Shown piece after piece: positions 23,336 through 31,655 of a stretch of DNA of 34,274 bases (its first letter is position 1; each line of letters opens with the position of its first letter). Location: assembly GCA_913054055.1 (NCBI GenBank), contig CAJXIT010000003.1, forward strand, positions 1 to 34,274, written 5' to 3'. The position numbers and the translations under genes were made by a program. The stretch is from an uncultured Thalassolituus sp. (GTDB lineage Bacteria; Pseudomonadota; Gammaproteobacteria; Pseudomonadales; Oceanobacteraceae). Below the pieces are notes generated by a model, which saw only the letters and a list, made by a program, of their open reading frames with translations, made no database searches and was not told the origin of the DNA.

Positions 23336-25234
23336 ATGAAAAAGTTACACACATTTATAACAGCAGCCATGATTGGCGGATCGCTATCGCTAGTATCTGG
23401 CTGCGAGAATGAGAACACAGCCTTACCGCTTTCGCTAAAGAGTGAAGCATTACCTTTGTCGGGTGAACATGGTGTTCAATTAAGCGAATCCAACTGGTTA
23501 CACTACGGGCCTGAAAGCACCGTTACACTGAGTTCAAAGAGTGGTGATATTCTTGATCGTAAACCGTTTCATGGGGAGTACATGGCACAAGGCCATGACA
23601 AGCAAGGGGCATTTGTATTAGCCATTGATCAGACCGGTAAGCCAACTTTAATTCGCGTGGGCAAGGCAGATAGCCTTACGATTAAACAAGGTGAAAAAGT
23701 TGAGACACCATTAGAAGGCATGTGTTTGTATCAACCAAAAGGCGGCAATACACAAGCCTTTTTAATGGATGAAACCGGCATGGCACATCAGGTATTGATC
23801 AAAGAAAATGCATCAAGCATTACATTCGATGCCTTACGCTCATTCCCACTTCCACCTGGTGCTGAATACTGCTCTGTTCATAACGACACAGATCAACTAT
23901 TTGTCAGCGAAGAGCGCATTGGGGTATGGCGCTATTCAGCTCGTGCTGAAAGTGAAGTCTCTCGTAGCGTTGTTGAGCTGGTGGCCCCCTACGGTGCATT
24001 AGAAGAAAATGCTGGGCCTTTAAGTATTGTGGGGGACACACTTGTGATTGCAGAAGTGGGCACAGCCAATTTGCATACAAAGTTGATCACTGAAGATAAA
24101 ACGCTAGATGGAGAACGCTATCAACTTTCTGGTAATGTGAAAATTGAAAACCTATCCGTTTCATTTCTCGATCAACCTAATGAAAAAAACCTAATTGCAC
24201 TGGATGATGAAACAAGTGGTCTAGTATCGTTTAACTTACCTATTTCTCAGGTAACCGCTGCGACCTCCTCTATCACCAATATTCCCGCAGTGGGTGAAAC
24301 TGAACCTGTGGCCAGTCGTGGTGATGCGGCAGATGATCCTGCGATCTGGGTAAACCCTAATCAGGCAGAAAACAGCCGTATTTTAGGTACCAACAAAAAG
24401 CGTGGTTTGTATGTTTACGATCTTTCTGGCGCTCAATTACAAGAGCTACTGGTAGACCGTGTGAATAATGTGGATGTACGCCAAGGCTTCACCTTAAAAG
24501 GACAAGCAGCCGATATTGCAGCAGCCAGCCAGCGAGATCGCAGCGCCATTGCATTATTTCATATTCACCCCGACACAGGATTGGTCACCACTGCCAATGA
24601 AATTTCGACGGGGTTAAGTGATGTTTATGGAATGTGCATGTATCAAGGTAAAGAAGACCGCATGTATGTTTACATTAATGATGAAGATGGTCGTTACGAG
24701 CAATGGGAAATCACTGACAGTTCCCAGGGTTGGGATGGAACATTGGTTCGTAGTTTTGCTGTAAGCAGTCAACCTGAAGGGTGTACCACAGATGAAAAAC
24801 AACACCGTTTATTTGTTGGTGAAGAAAACAAAGCCCTATGGACCCTTGGTGCTGAACCAGTCGATTCAACCAGCATGGAAATGATCGCTGAAACAGGTGG
24901 CATGCTAAAGGCGGATATTGAAGGCATGGAAGTTTATCAAACCGACAATAAAAGTATTTTAGTTGTATCCAGCCAGGGTAATGATAGCTATGTACTATTT
25001 GAAGCCAATGCACCTTACACATACCTAGGGCGCTTTCGTGTAGACCTAAATGCACAACTTGGTATTGATGGCGCATCAGAAACCGATGGACTGAGCGTAA
25101 CATCCGCAAACCTAGGCCCTGACTATCCTAAAGGCATGTTAGTGGTTCAAGATGGTCGCAACCTACTGCCAATGGAAACACAAAACTTTAAGCTCGTATC
25201 ATGGGAAACCATTGAACAAGCGCTGAATCTTTAA
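23336..25234 (+). CDS. Beta-propeller phytase (3-phytase), dual-domain lipoprotein
   Basis: 632 residues. The signal sequence ends in a lipobox (SLVSGC, lipid-bearing Cys23), so it is membrane-anchored and faces the periplasm or outside. The C-terminal half (about 310-632) is a classic beta-propeller phytase: DAADDPAIWVNP near 329-340, LGTNKKRGLYVYDL, GLSDVYGMCMYQ, EGCTTDEKQHRLFVGEE, ADIEGMEVYQ and ETDGLSVT. The acidic residues bind Ca2+ and phosphate. The N-terminal half (about 35-300) repeats the propeller style (LEGMCLYQPKG, EYCSVHNDTDQLFVSEERIGVWRY) but lacks the DDPAIW block, so it is probably a non-catalytic or partner domain, as in known dual-domain marine phytases. It hydrolyses phytate to lower inositol phosphates plus phosphate. 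Pho-controlled with the upstream receptor. Confidence 0.92.
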   Translation: MKKLHTFITAAMIGGSLSLVSGCENENTALPLSLKSEALPLSGEHGVQLSESNWLHYGPESTVTLSSKSGDILDRKPFHGEYMAQGHDKQGAFVLAIDQTGKPTLIRVGKADSLTIKQGEKVETPLEGMCLYQPKGGNTQAFLMDETGMAHQVLIKENASSITFDALRSFPLPPGAEYCSVHNDTDQLFVSEERIGVWRYSARAESEVSRSVVELVAPYGALEENAGPLSIVGDTLVIAEVGTANLHTKLITEDKTLDGERYQLSGNVKIENLSVSFLDQPNEKNLIALDDETSGLVSFNLPISQVTAATSSITNIPAVGETEPVASRGDAADDPAIWVNPNQAENSRILGTNKKRGLYVYDLSGAQLQELLVDRVNNVDVRQGFTLKGQAADIAAASQRDRSAIALFHIHPDTGLVTTANEISTGLSDVYGMCMYQGKEDRMYVYINDEDGRYEQWEITDSSQGWDGTLVRSFAVSSQPEGCTTDEKQHRLFVGEENKALWTLGAEPVDSTSMEMIAETGGMLKADIEGMEVYQTDNKSILVVSSQGNDSYVLFEANAPYTYLGRFRVDLNAQLGIDGASETDGLSVTSANLGPDYPKGMLVVQDGRNLLPMETQNFKLVSWETIEQALNL

Positions 25235-25268
25235 TCTATTTTCCTCGTAACACAATGGATTAAAGCTA

Positions 25269-25307
25269 GGCTGAACGATATTTAAATTTTATGAATATCA
25301 TTCAGCC
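25269..25307 (+). other. Intergenic hairpin between phytase and phosphatase genes
   Basis: GGCTGAACGATATT and AATATCATTCAGCC pair over 14 bases with one mismatch around an 11-base AT-rich loop. No T-run follows, so it is more likely an RNA processing or stability element than a terminator. Confidence 0.45.
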
Positions 25308-25343
25308 AACCTATTACCTCTCAATTTGATCAAGTGCCCGTCT

Positions 25344-26954
25344 ATGAAAATATCTAAATTATTAAAGTTGTCTAGCTTAAGTTTATTTCCAATTATATTA
25401 ACTGCTTGTAACTCTGAAAGAATCAGTCACAACTTACCTGCCCATCAGCTAAGCAATACTTGGTATACAGAAGCGCAACAAGCCATGCATTCCAAAACCA
25501 ATAGCTTACCGGTAAACAGCCATGGCAAAGCTAAAAACGTCATCTTATTTGTTGGTGATGGTATGGGCATTAGCACACTAACCGCGGCTCGTATTCTAGA
25601 AGGTCAATTACAAGGTAATACCGGTGAAGAAAACTATTTAAGTTTTGAGAAATTTCCTTTTTCAGGTTTGTCTAAAACTTACAATACAGATCAGCAAACA
25701 CCAGATTCCGCTGGCACCATGACAGCCATGATGACAGGCATTAAAACCGATGCGGGTATCATTTCTATTTCAGAATCCGTCACGAGAGGTGACTGTAAAA
25801 GTGGTAAAGGGCAAGAATTAGTGACCGCTTTAGAGTTGGCAGAACTTGCTAATATGTCCACAGGTGTTGTAACAACAGCTCGCATCACCCACGCGACTCC
25901 TGCTGCTACCTTTTCTCGAGCGGCTAGCCGTAGCTGGGAGAGCGACGCTGATATACCTGAAGCTGAAAAAGATTGTCATGATATTGCTCGCCAGCTCATT
26001 GAATTCGACCAAAATTTAATGGCTCGATACCCAAATCATAAAGCAAATGGTATTGAAGTCGTATTTGGCGGTGGTCGTAGAAACTTTTTACCTGCAGAAC
26101 AAGCGATGAATGTAGAACAACCAAATAGTGAAAAAATTGAAGGTAAGCGCAAAGATGGCCGCCACCTCATTAATGAATGGCAACAAACCTACCCGAACGG
26201 GCAATACGCCAATAGTGAGTCCGAATTCAAAAACCTCAATCCAGAAAATGCCAGCCACCTTATGGGGTTATTCAATCCCTCTCATATGCGCTACCACCAA
26301 GACCGAAAAAATGATCCTCTGGGAGAACCAAGCTTAACCGACATGACAACATTGGCTCTCAAAAAGCTGCAACAAAACGAAAAAGGATTTTTCTTAATGG
26401 TTGAAGCCGGCCGCATTGATCACAGTCATCATGCTGGCAATGCCTATAACGCATTGCACGATACCATTGAATTATCTAATGCAGTAAAACAAGCAAAAGA
26501 CATGGTAAACCTAGAAGAAACCTTAATCATTGTTACCGCTGACCATAGCCACGTAATGACCATAGCAGGCTACCCAAAGCGTGGTAACGATATACTAGGA
26601 AAAGTGATTGGAATAAATAGCCATGAACCCACCATTATGGAAGACGGCCTACCCTATACAACACTTGGGTACATGAATGGCCGTGGTATGCACGACTTAG
26701 GGCATGAAACGGATGCTAATGCGGTAAAAAAACACCCACTTAACTTGGGGCGTAAAGATATTTCTAACATTGATACAACCCAACCAGGTTACCATCAAGA
26801 GGCACTTATCGCCCGCGACAGTGAAACTCATGGTGGTGAAGACGTGGGAATATACGCAACCGGGCCAGGTTCTCACCTAGTGAGCGGTGTGAATGAACAA
26901 AATGTTATTTTTCATATTATGACTCACGCAGCAGGCTTGCTAGAAAATAAATAG
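25344..26954 (+). CDS. phoA: Alkaline phosphatase (PhoA family), lipoprotein
   Basis: 536 residues from ATG 25344; the longer frame begins at a TTG at 25326. The signal peptide has a lipobox (IILTAC, Cys22), so the enzyme is lipid-anchored rather than soluble. Catalytic elements in order: KNVILFVGDGMGIS (metal Asp near 72), TPDSAGTMTAMMTG (nucleophile Ser near 122), TARITHATPAATF, MVEAGRIDHSHHAGNA (metal Asp/His), IVTADHSHVM, and ETHGGEDVGIYATGP, whose His is the final zinc ligand. It releases phosphate from phosphomonoesters. It follows the phytase by 109 bp on the same strand. No separate Pho box was recognised, so read-through from the Pho-box promoter at 20448 is plausible. Confidence 0.93.
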   Translation: MKISKLLKLSSLSLFPIILTACNSERISHNLPAHQLSNTWYTEAQQAMHSKTNSLPVNSHGKAKNVILFVGDGMGISTLTAARILEGQLQGNTGEENYLSFEKFPFSGLSKTYNTDQQTPDSAGTMTAMMTGIKTDAGIISISESVTRGDCKSGKGQELVTALELAELANMSTGVVTTARITHATPAATFSRAASRSWESDADIPEAEKDCHDIARQLIEFDQNLMARYPNHKANGIEVVFGGGRRNFLPAEQAMNVEQPNSEKIEGKRKDGRHLINEWQQTYPNGQYANSESEFKNLNPENASHLMGLFNPSHMRYHQDRKNDPLGEPSLTDMTTLALKKLQQNEKGFFLMVEAGRIDHSHHAGNAYNALHDTIELSNAVKQAKDMVNLEETLIIVTADHSHVMTIAGYPKRGNDILGKVIGINSHEPTIMEDGLPYTTLGYMNGRGMHDLGHETDANAVKKHPLNLGRKDISNIDTTQPGYHQEALIARDSETHGGEDVGIYATGPGSHLVSGVNEQNVIFHIMTHAAGLLENK

Positions 26955-26969
26955 AGCCAAACACCAATT

Positions 26970-27004
26970 TAGGCCTTGTATCATACTCGCTAATACAAGG
27001 CCTA
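26970..27004. terminator. Long hairpin after the phosphatase gene
   Basis: A perfect 12-bp stem TAGGCCTTGTAT/ATACAAGGCCTA with an 11-base loop, 15 bp past the stop. There is no T-run, so termination is likely but unproven. The next 180 bases up to the second terminator hold nothing I recognise. Confidence 0.5.
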
Positions 27005-27191
27005 CTACTTCAACCTCTTCACGCCTTACCTTACTACGACACAAATTTACTCGAACAGTTAAACTTCATCTAACATTCCTGCGAATACATACCTTAAAAC
27101 ATCAGCCACCCGATTCCCTTTGTGCTATTAGCCTTTACTAGCACCTAGGTTGAGTATCGGTTTTCTGAGCTCTACACCCTTTTTTAATAAC

Positions 27192-27230
27192 AAAAAAAGC
27201 CGAATAGATTGCTCTATTCGGCCATTTTTT
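27192..27230. terminator. Rho-independent terminator of Ton operon 2
   Basis: On the minus strand GCCGAATAGA-GCAA-TCTATTCGGC is a perfect 10-bp stem with a GCAA tetraloop followed by seven T, 49 bp past the last gene of the operon. A T-run (CATTTTTT) also follows on the plus strand, so it can serve both directions. Confidence 0.9.
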
Positions 27231-27279
27231 ATTATTCAACAGTTTTTACAAACTGCATTCTTATGGTTCTAATTTTAAA

Positions 27280-28617
27280 TTATTGCGCTTGCGCCATATA
27301 CTCACGACGTTTTTCTTCGCCAGTGATAAATGCTAACCATTGATCAGCTGATTTCTCAGTTTTCTCAAACAGTTTTGCTGCCAAGAACGCTTTTTTTGCT
27401 TCTGCTAAGTCATCTAAATTAAACAAAACCAAGCCTTTTAGCACTTGAGCGTCTGCTTCTTGTTTGAAAGATTCATCAGTGATGGCTTTTTTCACGTTCT
27501 TTAAGGCTAGGTCCCATTCTTGGCGCTCAGTATGTATTTGAGCCAGCTTATAATAGTCTTTACCTGCTTCTGTAAAGCCTGCTGCTTGTGTCATCACTTT
27601 AATGGCTTGCTCATACTCTTTCGCAATCATCAAAGCGTCACCAAGTAACGATAGGTTTTTACCGTTCTCTTCTACAACACCCGATTTTAGACCTTTAATC
27701 ATCACTTGAGCCGATTTATAAGGCACTTCCAAAGTCAACATCGCTTGCGCAAGACTCACAACATGTGACTCTTTACCCAGTAAAGCTTGATCATAAGCTG
27801 TTTCCAGCACAGCAAGTTCTTTTTCGGGTTTGCCTAGTTCGTTATAAACCGCACTTAACTGAACCCAATATTGTGGTTTAGGGTAAAGTGCAATTAAATC
27901 TTTAAGGCAGCGCTCCATGGATTTAAAGTCTTTGTTTTGATAATAAACAGCTCGTTCTACCAATAACCAGTTTTCACGGGGTTGTTTCTTTTGTTCACGA
28001 ACCAAAGAAATCGCTTTTTTCACATCTGGTAATGCAGCATCATAATTTTCTAACTGATAATGCATTTGAGCACGTAAAACGTAAGACTCAGGGCCAATTT
28101 TTTGTGAAGAAGCTGAAACAACGTCAAACCATTCGTTTAACGAGACTAACGCCTTTTTGTATTGCTCTTGTACTAGGTACAACTTAGCAATACTGTAAAG
28201 CGTCGTTTGCTCTAAGCTTTCAGGCAACTTTTTGGTTTTAAGTACTTCACGGTAAGCAATAACCGCTGCATCATAGTTTTCACGATTAAACTCAACATAA
28301 GCCACCATATTCCAGGTCATAGCTGTTTCGTAACTATTACGACGAATCTTTTTCATCGCTTCTAGCGAATCTAATGCTTCATCGTATTGTTTATTATCGG
28401 CTAGCTCGCGAGCCTTATCTAATTTCTTAAATATTTTTGGACGCATGGTTTGCGCACGGCGTACCTTGCGCTTTTTCTTTTGCTGCTTTTCTTTAGCTTG
28501 CGCCTGTTCTTCCGCTTGTGCTGTTGACACAGTTAGCGGAGTAACAGAGGTTGCGGTAAACAACACACAAACAGAAAGCGCTACTGTTAATACTGAGGTC
28601 AGTTTTAAACGTTTCAT
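27280..28617 (-). CDS. TPR-repeat periplasmic protein of Ton system 2
   Basis: 445 residues with a signal peptide (about 1-35, LTSVLTVALSVCVLFTATSV...STAQA) and a very basic stretch right after it (KEKQQKKKRKVRRAQ). Tandem TPR units follow along the whole remainder, for example ELADNKQYDEALDSLEAMKK, WNMVAYVEFNRENYDAAVIAY, LYLVQEQYKKALVSLNEW and LAQIHTERQEWDLALKNVKKA. Last gene of the operon, 11 bp after tonB, with CAGG before the ATG. Counterpart of the gene at 5801-7060 but more clearly repetitive. It probably acts as a protein-protein scaffold for the Ton complex; the direct partner is unknown. Confidence 0.88.
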   Translation of the reverse strand: MKRLKLTSVLTVALSVCVLFTATSVTPLTVSTAQAEEQAQAKEKQQKKKRKVRRAQTMRPKIFKKLDKARELADNKQYDEALDSLEAMKKIRRNSYETAMTWNMVAYVEFNRENYDAAVIAYREVLKTKKLPESLEQTTLYSIAKLYLVQEQYKKALVSLNEWFDVVSASSQKIGPESYVLRAQMHYQLENYDAALPDVKKAISLVREQKKQPRENWLLVERAVYYQNKDFKSMERCLKDLIALYPKPQYWVQLSAVYNELGKPEKELAVLETAYDQALLGKESHVVSLAQAMLTLEVPYKSAQVMIKGLKSGVVEENGKNLSLLGDALMIAKEYEQAIKVMTQAAGFTEAGKDYYKLAQIHTERQEWDLALKNVKKAITDESFKQEADAQVLKGLVLFNLDDLAEAKKAFLAAKLFEKTEKSADQWLAFITGEEKRREYMAQAQ

Positions 28618-28628
28618 ATCAACCTGCC

Positions 28629-29270
28629 TTATCGCTTCTTACTACTTTTATCAAGCTCAAAACGTATGATGTTGCGTATACCCGTTACTTCAATGGCTTT
28701 ACCATTTTCAACTTTTGGTTTGTACTTGAATTTTTTAGCGGCGTTTATCGCTGCACGGTTAAAAATATTTGGTGGATCGGCTTCAATCACTTTAGGGTTT
28801 GTAACTGTTCCCAGTTTACTCACGGCAAACTCAACTACCACATACCCTTCAATGCCCTTTTGCGCAGCACGACGAGGATACTGAGGTGCGACTTTAACGA
28901 TCGGTAAATACTCACCATCGCCACTGCCACCGCCTAATCCAGCATCGACATTCAAATCAGCACCAATATCTAATGCACCGATATCCATACTATTGCTTGC
29001 TGTATCAAAGTTCGGCTTAGCCATTTCTGGTTTAGGCGGCTCTTTAGGTGCAACAGGTGGCTTATTGGGTTTACGGCTTTTAGTTTGAATATCGTCATCT
29101 TGCTGAACATGAACAAAATCAACCAGTTTGCCTAAACCATTGTCTTCAATAACCGACCCTCCAGATGAAATCAATCCTTGCATCATCAGGCCCACACTAA
29201 AGGTTACTGCAACTGCAGCTGCGATAGCTAGACCATAACGAGGCGCTGTTCCATGAGAAACGTTAGCCAT
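28629..29270 (-). CDS. tonB: TonB family energy transducer, system 2
   Basis: 213 residues from ATG 29270, 1 bp after the exbD stop; the open frame extends into exbD but that start is rejected. Membrane anchor at about 12-32 (LAIAAAVAVTFSVGLMMQGL), a Lys/Pro-rich linker (KPNKPPVAPKEPPKPEMAKP) and a full TonB C-terminal domain (about 120-213). That domain shows PQYPRRAAQKGIEGYVVVEF, KVIEADPPNIFNRAAINAAKKFKYKP and a final strand IRFELDK. The P.YP.RA.. start motif is intact, so this TonB is canonical. Its Pho-box-controlled operon makes it the likely motor partner of the phytate receptor. Confidence 0.9.
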   Translation of the reverse strand: MANVSHGTAPRYGLAIAAAVAVTFSVGLMMQGLISSGGSVIEDNGLGKLVDFVHVQQDDDIQTKSRKPNKPPVAPKEPPKPEMAKPNFDTASNSMDIGALDIGADLNVDAGLGGGSGDGEYLPIVKVAPQYPRRAAQKGIEGYVVVEFAVSKLGTVTNPKVIEADPPNIFNRAAINAAKKFKYKPKVENGKAIEVTGIRNIIRFELDKSSKKR

Positions 29271-29271
29271 G

Positions 29272-29682
29272 TTAGTTAGCCTCTGTCGCCAATGAAACGT
29301 CATATACGCCTGCCGCACGGGCTGCATCCATAACCGCTACCAGAGTTTTGGTTCTGGCTTCTTCATCCGCTTGTACCACTACCGTTCCCTGAGGGTTTTC
29401 AGCGTGTAAGCGTTCGATGTTCGCGCGAACCTGGCTCACTTCAACTTTACGTTTATTGATCCAAATTTCACCAGTATCGTTAATACCAATTAAGATATTT
29501 GCTCGGGGTTTAGCAGCCGATGTGCTGGCATCCGGGCGGTTAACTTCGATACCTGATTCTTTTACAAAAGAAGCCGTAACGATAAAGAAGATCAGCATGA
29601 TGAAAACAACATCAAGCATAGGTGTAATGTCGATCTCACCTTCTTCTGCTTCGGGCGTTAGATTTTGAAATCCACGTCTCAT
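29272..29682 (-). CDS. exbD: ExbD-type proton-channel subunit, system 2
   Basis: 136 residues with a cytoplasmic acidic N-terminus (EAEEGEIDITPML), a single membrane helix DVVFIMLIFFIVTASF carrying the essential Asp, and a periplasmic ExbD fold (EIWINKRKVEVSQV, GTVVVQADEEARTKTLVAVM). GAGG precedes the ATG at proper spacing. It is separated from exbB by 32 bp, unlike the tightly packed other genes. That spacer and the end of exbB carry an 8-bp inverted repeat. Confidence 0.92.
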   Translation of the reverse strand: MRRGFQNLTPEAEEGEIDITPMLDVVFIMLIFFIVTASFVKESGIEVNRPDASTSAAKPRANILIGINDTGEIWINKRKVEVSQVRANIERLHAENPQGTVVVQADEEARTKTLVAVMDAARAAGVYDVSLATEAN

Positions 29683-29697
29683 AATTTATTCCTCTTG

Positions 29698-29725
29698 TTG
29701 ATCACTGATCAGAACTAGTGATCAA
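29698..29725. repeat. Inverted repeat at the exbB-exbD junction
   Basis: TTGATCAC and GTGATCAA are perfect 8-bp arms around a 12-base centre that includes the exbB stop codon. It lies in the only sizeable spacer of the operon and could fold in the mRNA. No T-run on the transcribed strand. Confidence 0.55.
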
Positions 29726-30236
29726 ACGTCAATTTATCTTCAATGTTAGACTTCTGGCGATTGATGTGACGCTGAATAACAGATTGTGCAAATACACCTG
29801 TTAATGCGCCAACCATACCGGCCATGGTAGGAATGGTGGCTTTCGAAATACCTGAAGCCATCGCTCTTGGGCTGCCATTTCCTAAAAAGGCCATTACATC
29901 AAACACTTCGATCATGCCGGTTACGGTTCCTAATAATCCAAACAGCGGACATAAACCTACTAACATTTTAATTGTGCTTAAGTTGGTTTCTAACGCCATC
30001 TTAGTTCGTGCAACTAAATCTTCACGAATTTGATGGGCTTCCCAACTGATGCGTTCTTTTCTGGCTTCCCATTCAGACACTGCATCTTCCACTACTTGTT
30101 TATGAGTAAACGAAAAGTATGCAATGCGCTCTATTATGAAAAACCAAAGCAGGAAGATGATTCCCAGAATGGAAAGGACGACGTCCCCTCCGCGTTCTGT
30201 GAATAAGTAAACCTGCTCGAATGCTTCAAAAAACAT
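29715..30236 (-). CDS. exbB: ExbB-type proton-channel subunit, system 2
   Basis: 173 residues with three membrane segments: about 17-36 (VVLSILGIIFLLWFFIIERI), about 87-112 (STIKMLVGLCPLFGLLGTVTGM) and about 130-155 (ATIPTMAGMVGALTGVFAQ). CPLFGLLGTVTGMIEVFDVM and GISKATIPTMAGM are the ExbB/TolQ hallmarks. It shares long identical stretches with the first ExbB (LLGTVTGM, the Ser-Lys-Ala/Lys-Ala-Thr-Pro-Thr-Met region). Starts 3 bp after the TtpC-like gene. Confidence 0.92.
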   Translation of the reverse strand: MFFEAFEQVYLFTERGGDVVLSILGIIFLLWFFIIERIAYFSFTHKQVVEDAVSEWEARKERISWEAHQIREDLVARTKMALETNLSTIKMLVGLCPLFGLLGTVTGMIEVFDVMAFLGNGSPRAMASGISKATIPTMAGMVGALTGVFAQSVIQRHINRQKSNIEDKLTFDH

Positions 30237-30239
30237 GAG

Positions 30240-31655
30240 TTAGGCTGCCTTTGAAAAGTGTTGTTCTTCAGCTTTACGCGCCAAGATACCCGTAGCACGC
30301 TCTTGTAAAATTTGAATCAAACCACGGCTCTTGTTATTGGTCATTGTATGAAGGAATACACAAGGTATTGCTGCAACAAGGCCAAGTACGGTTGTGATCA
30401 GTGCTTGTGAAATACCACCTGCCATTAGCTTAGGATCACCTGTACCGAACAACTGGATGCTTTGGAACGTTGCTATCATACCGGTTACAGTACCTAACAG
30501 ACCCAATAACGGAGCGACTACAGAAATGATTTTGATCCAGTTGATACCACGACTTAAACGTGGAATTTCGGCTGAAATCGCTTCACCTAAGTGCAGCTCT
30601 AACGTTTCAGTATCTGCATCTTTGTTTGCTTGATACGTTTGCATAACACGGCCCAGTGCATTGTCACCGTTTGCAACGTCATCGTTCATTTGCTTTTTAA
30701 TGCGCTCGCCTTCTGATTGAAGAATTACCATACGAACCATTGACAAAATCACACCAATAATCGCTAAAGCTAATATAATGTAACCAACCACACCACCTTG
30801 CTGAACACGCTCAGTAAGACCGGCTGATTGGCCCATGATTTTAAGTAGCTGGCCACGTGATGGGTCCATCCAGAATGCTGTCAGCTCTGTACCAGACGCA
30901 TTTTCTCCTGATAATTCTTCTAGATCGTCAGCTGGACCGTTGTAACGGCTGCCTGGTTGAGAATCTAGCTCTACAAGCTTTTTAGCTTCAACGTCCCATA
31001 CCAGGTAGTTACCTTCAGCAACCACGTTAAAGCCACCTACACGTACAACATCTTTAGACACTGTTTCGCCAGTGGGCAATACAACGTTAGATTTATACTG
31101 TGCAACGTCACCAGACAGTGTCATTTCACGTTGCATTTCAAACCAAAGTTGCTCTAGGTTTTCAATGGATGGCAGTTCTGAAGAAGAGCCCGCTAAACGA
31201 ATTAGGTTAGTTAGGAACGCTTCACGACCTTCCACTTGAGAACTAACAACAGATCCTTCAAACACACCTTTGGTATCACCAGCAACTTGCTGAAGCACAC
31301 CAAACATTTCTTTTAAAGAACCCAATCGATTTGTTAAACGTTCTTGAGCGGCTGCTATTTTAACTTCGTTTTCACCGAAGGTTTCTTCTTTATCAGCACT
31401 GATATTTTCCAAGCGTGTACGTTCATCTTTAGATTCAGAAAGTAGACGCTCTTGATCAGACTTAGCCGCGTTAAAGCGATTAAGGCGTGAATTAAATTCA
31501 CTGTTATCACGGGCCTGACCTTTTTTAACAAGGGTCAGTAGTTCATCCATATTTAATGGTTCGGCCGCTTGCGAAGGTAACACAACCGCCATTGCGCTGC
31601 TTAGGGTGATGGCGCCAGCAGCAAATAAAGTACGTAGTTTAATGAAAGTCGTCAT
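30240..31655 (-). CDS. ttpC: TtpC-like protein, system 2
   Basis: 471 residues with signal peptide about 1-30 (LFAAGAITLSSAMAVVLPSQAA) and a coiled coil about 40-115. A periplasmic domain containing PSIENLEQLWFEMQREMTLSG follows, then a membrane helix about 289-311 (VVGYIILALAIIGVILSMVRM). The ExbB-type domain spans about 340-460 (VAPLLGLLGTVTGMIATFQSIQLFGTGD and GGISQALITTVLGLVAAIP). The ATG overlaps the TAA of the DUF3450 gene by one base. Strong similarity to the first TtpC-like protein in the channel half, less in the periplasmic half, suggests that the periplasmic part confers system-specific contacts. Confidence 0.9.
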   Translation of the reverse strand: MTTFIKLRTLFAAGAITLSSAMAVVLPSQAAEPLNMDELLTLVKKGQARDNSEFNSRLNRFNAAKSDQERLLSESKDERTRLENISADKEETFGENEVKIAAAQERLTNRLGSLKEMFGVLQQVAGDTKGVFEGSVVSSQVEGREAFLTNLIRLAGSSSELPSIENLEQLWFEMQREMTLSGDVAQYKSNVVLPTGETVSKDVVRVGGFNVVAEGNYLVWDVEAKKLVELDSQPGSRYNGPADDLEELSGENASGTELTAFWMDPSRGQLLKIMGQSAGLTERVQQGGVVGYIILALAIIGVILSMVRMVILQSEGERIKKQMNDDVANGDNALGRVMQTYQANKDADTETLELHLGEAISAEIPRLSRGINWIKIISVVAPLLGLLGTVTGMIATFQSIQLFGTGDPKLMAGGISQALITTVLGLVAAIPCVFLHTMTNNKSRGLIQILQERATGILARKAEEQHFSKAA

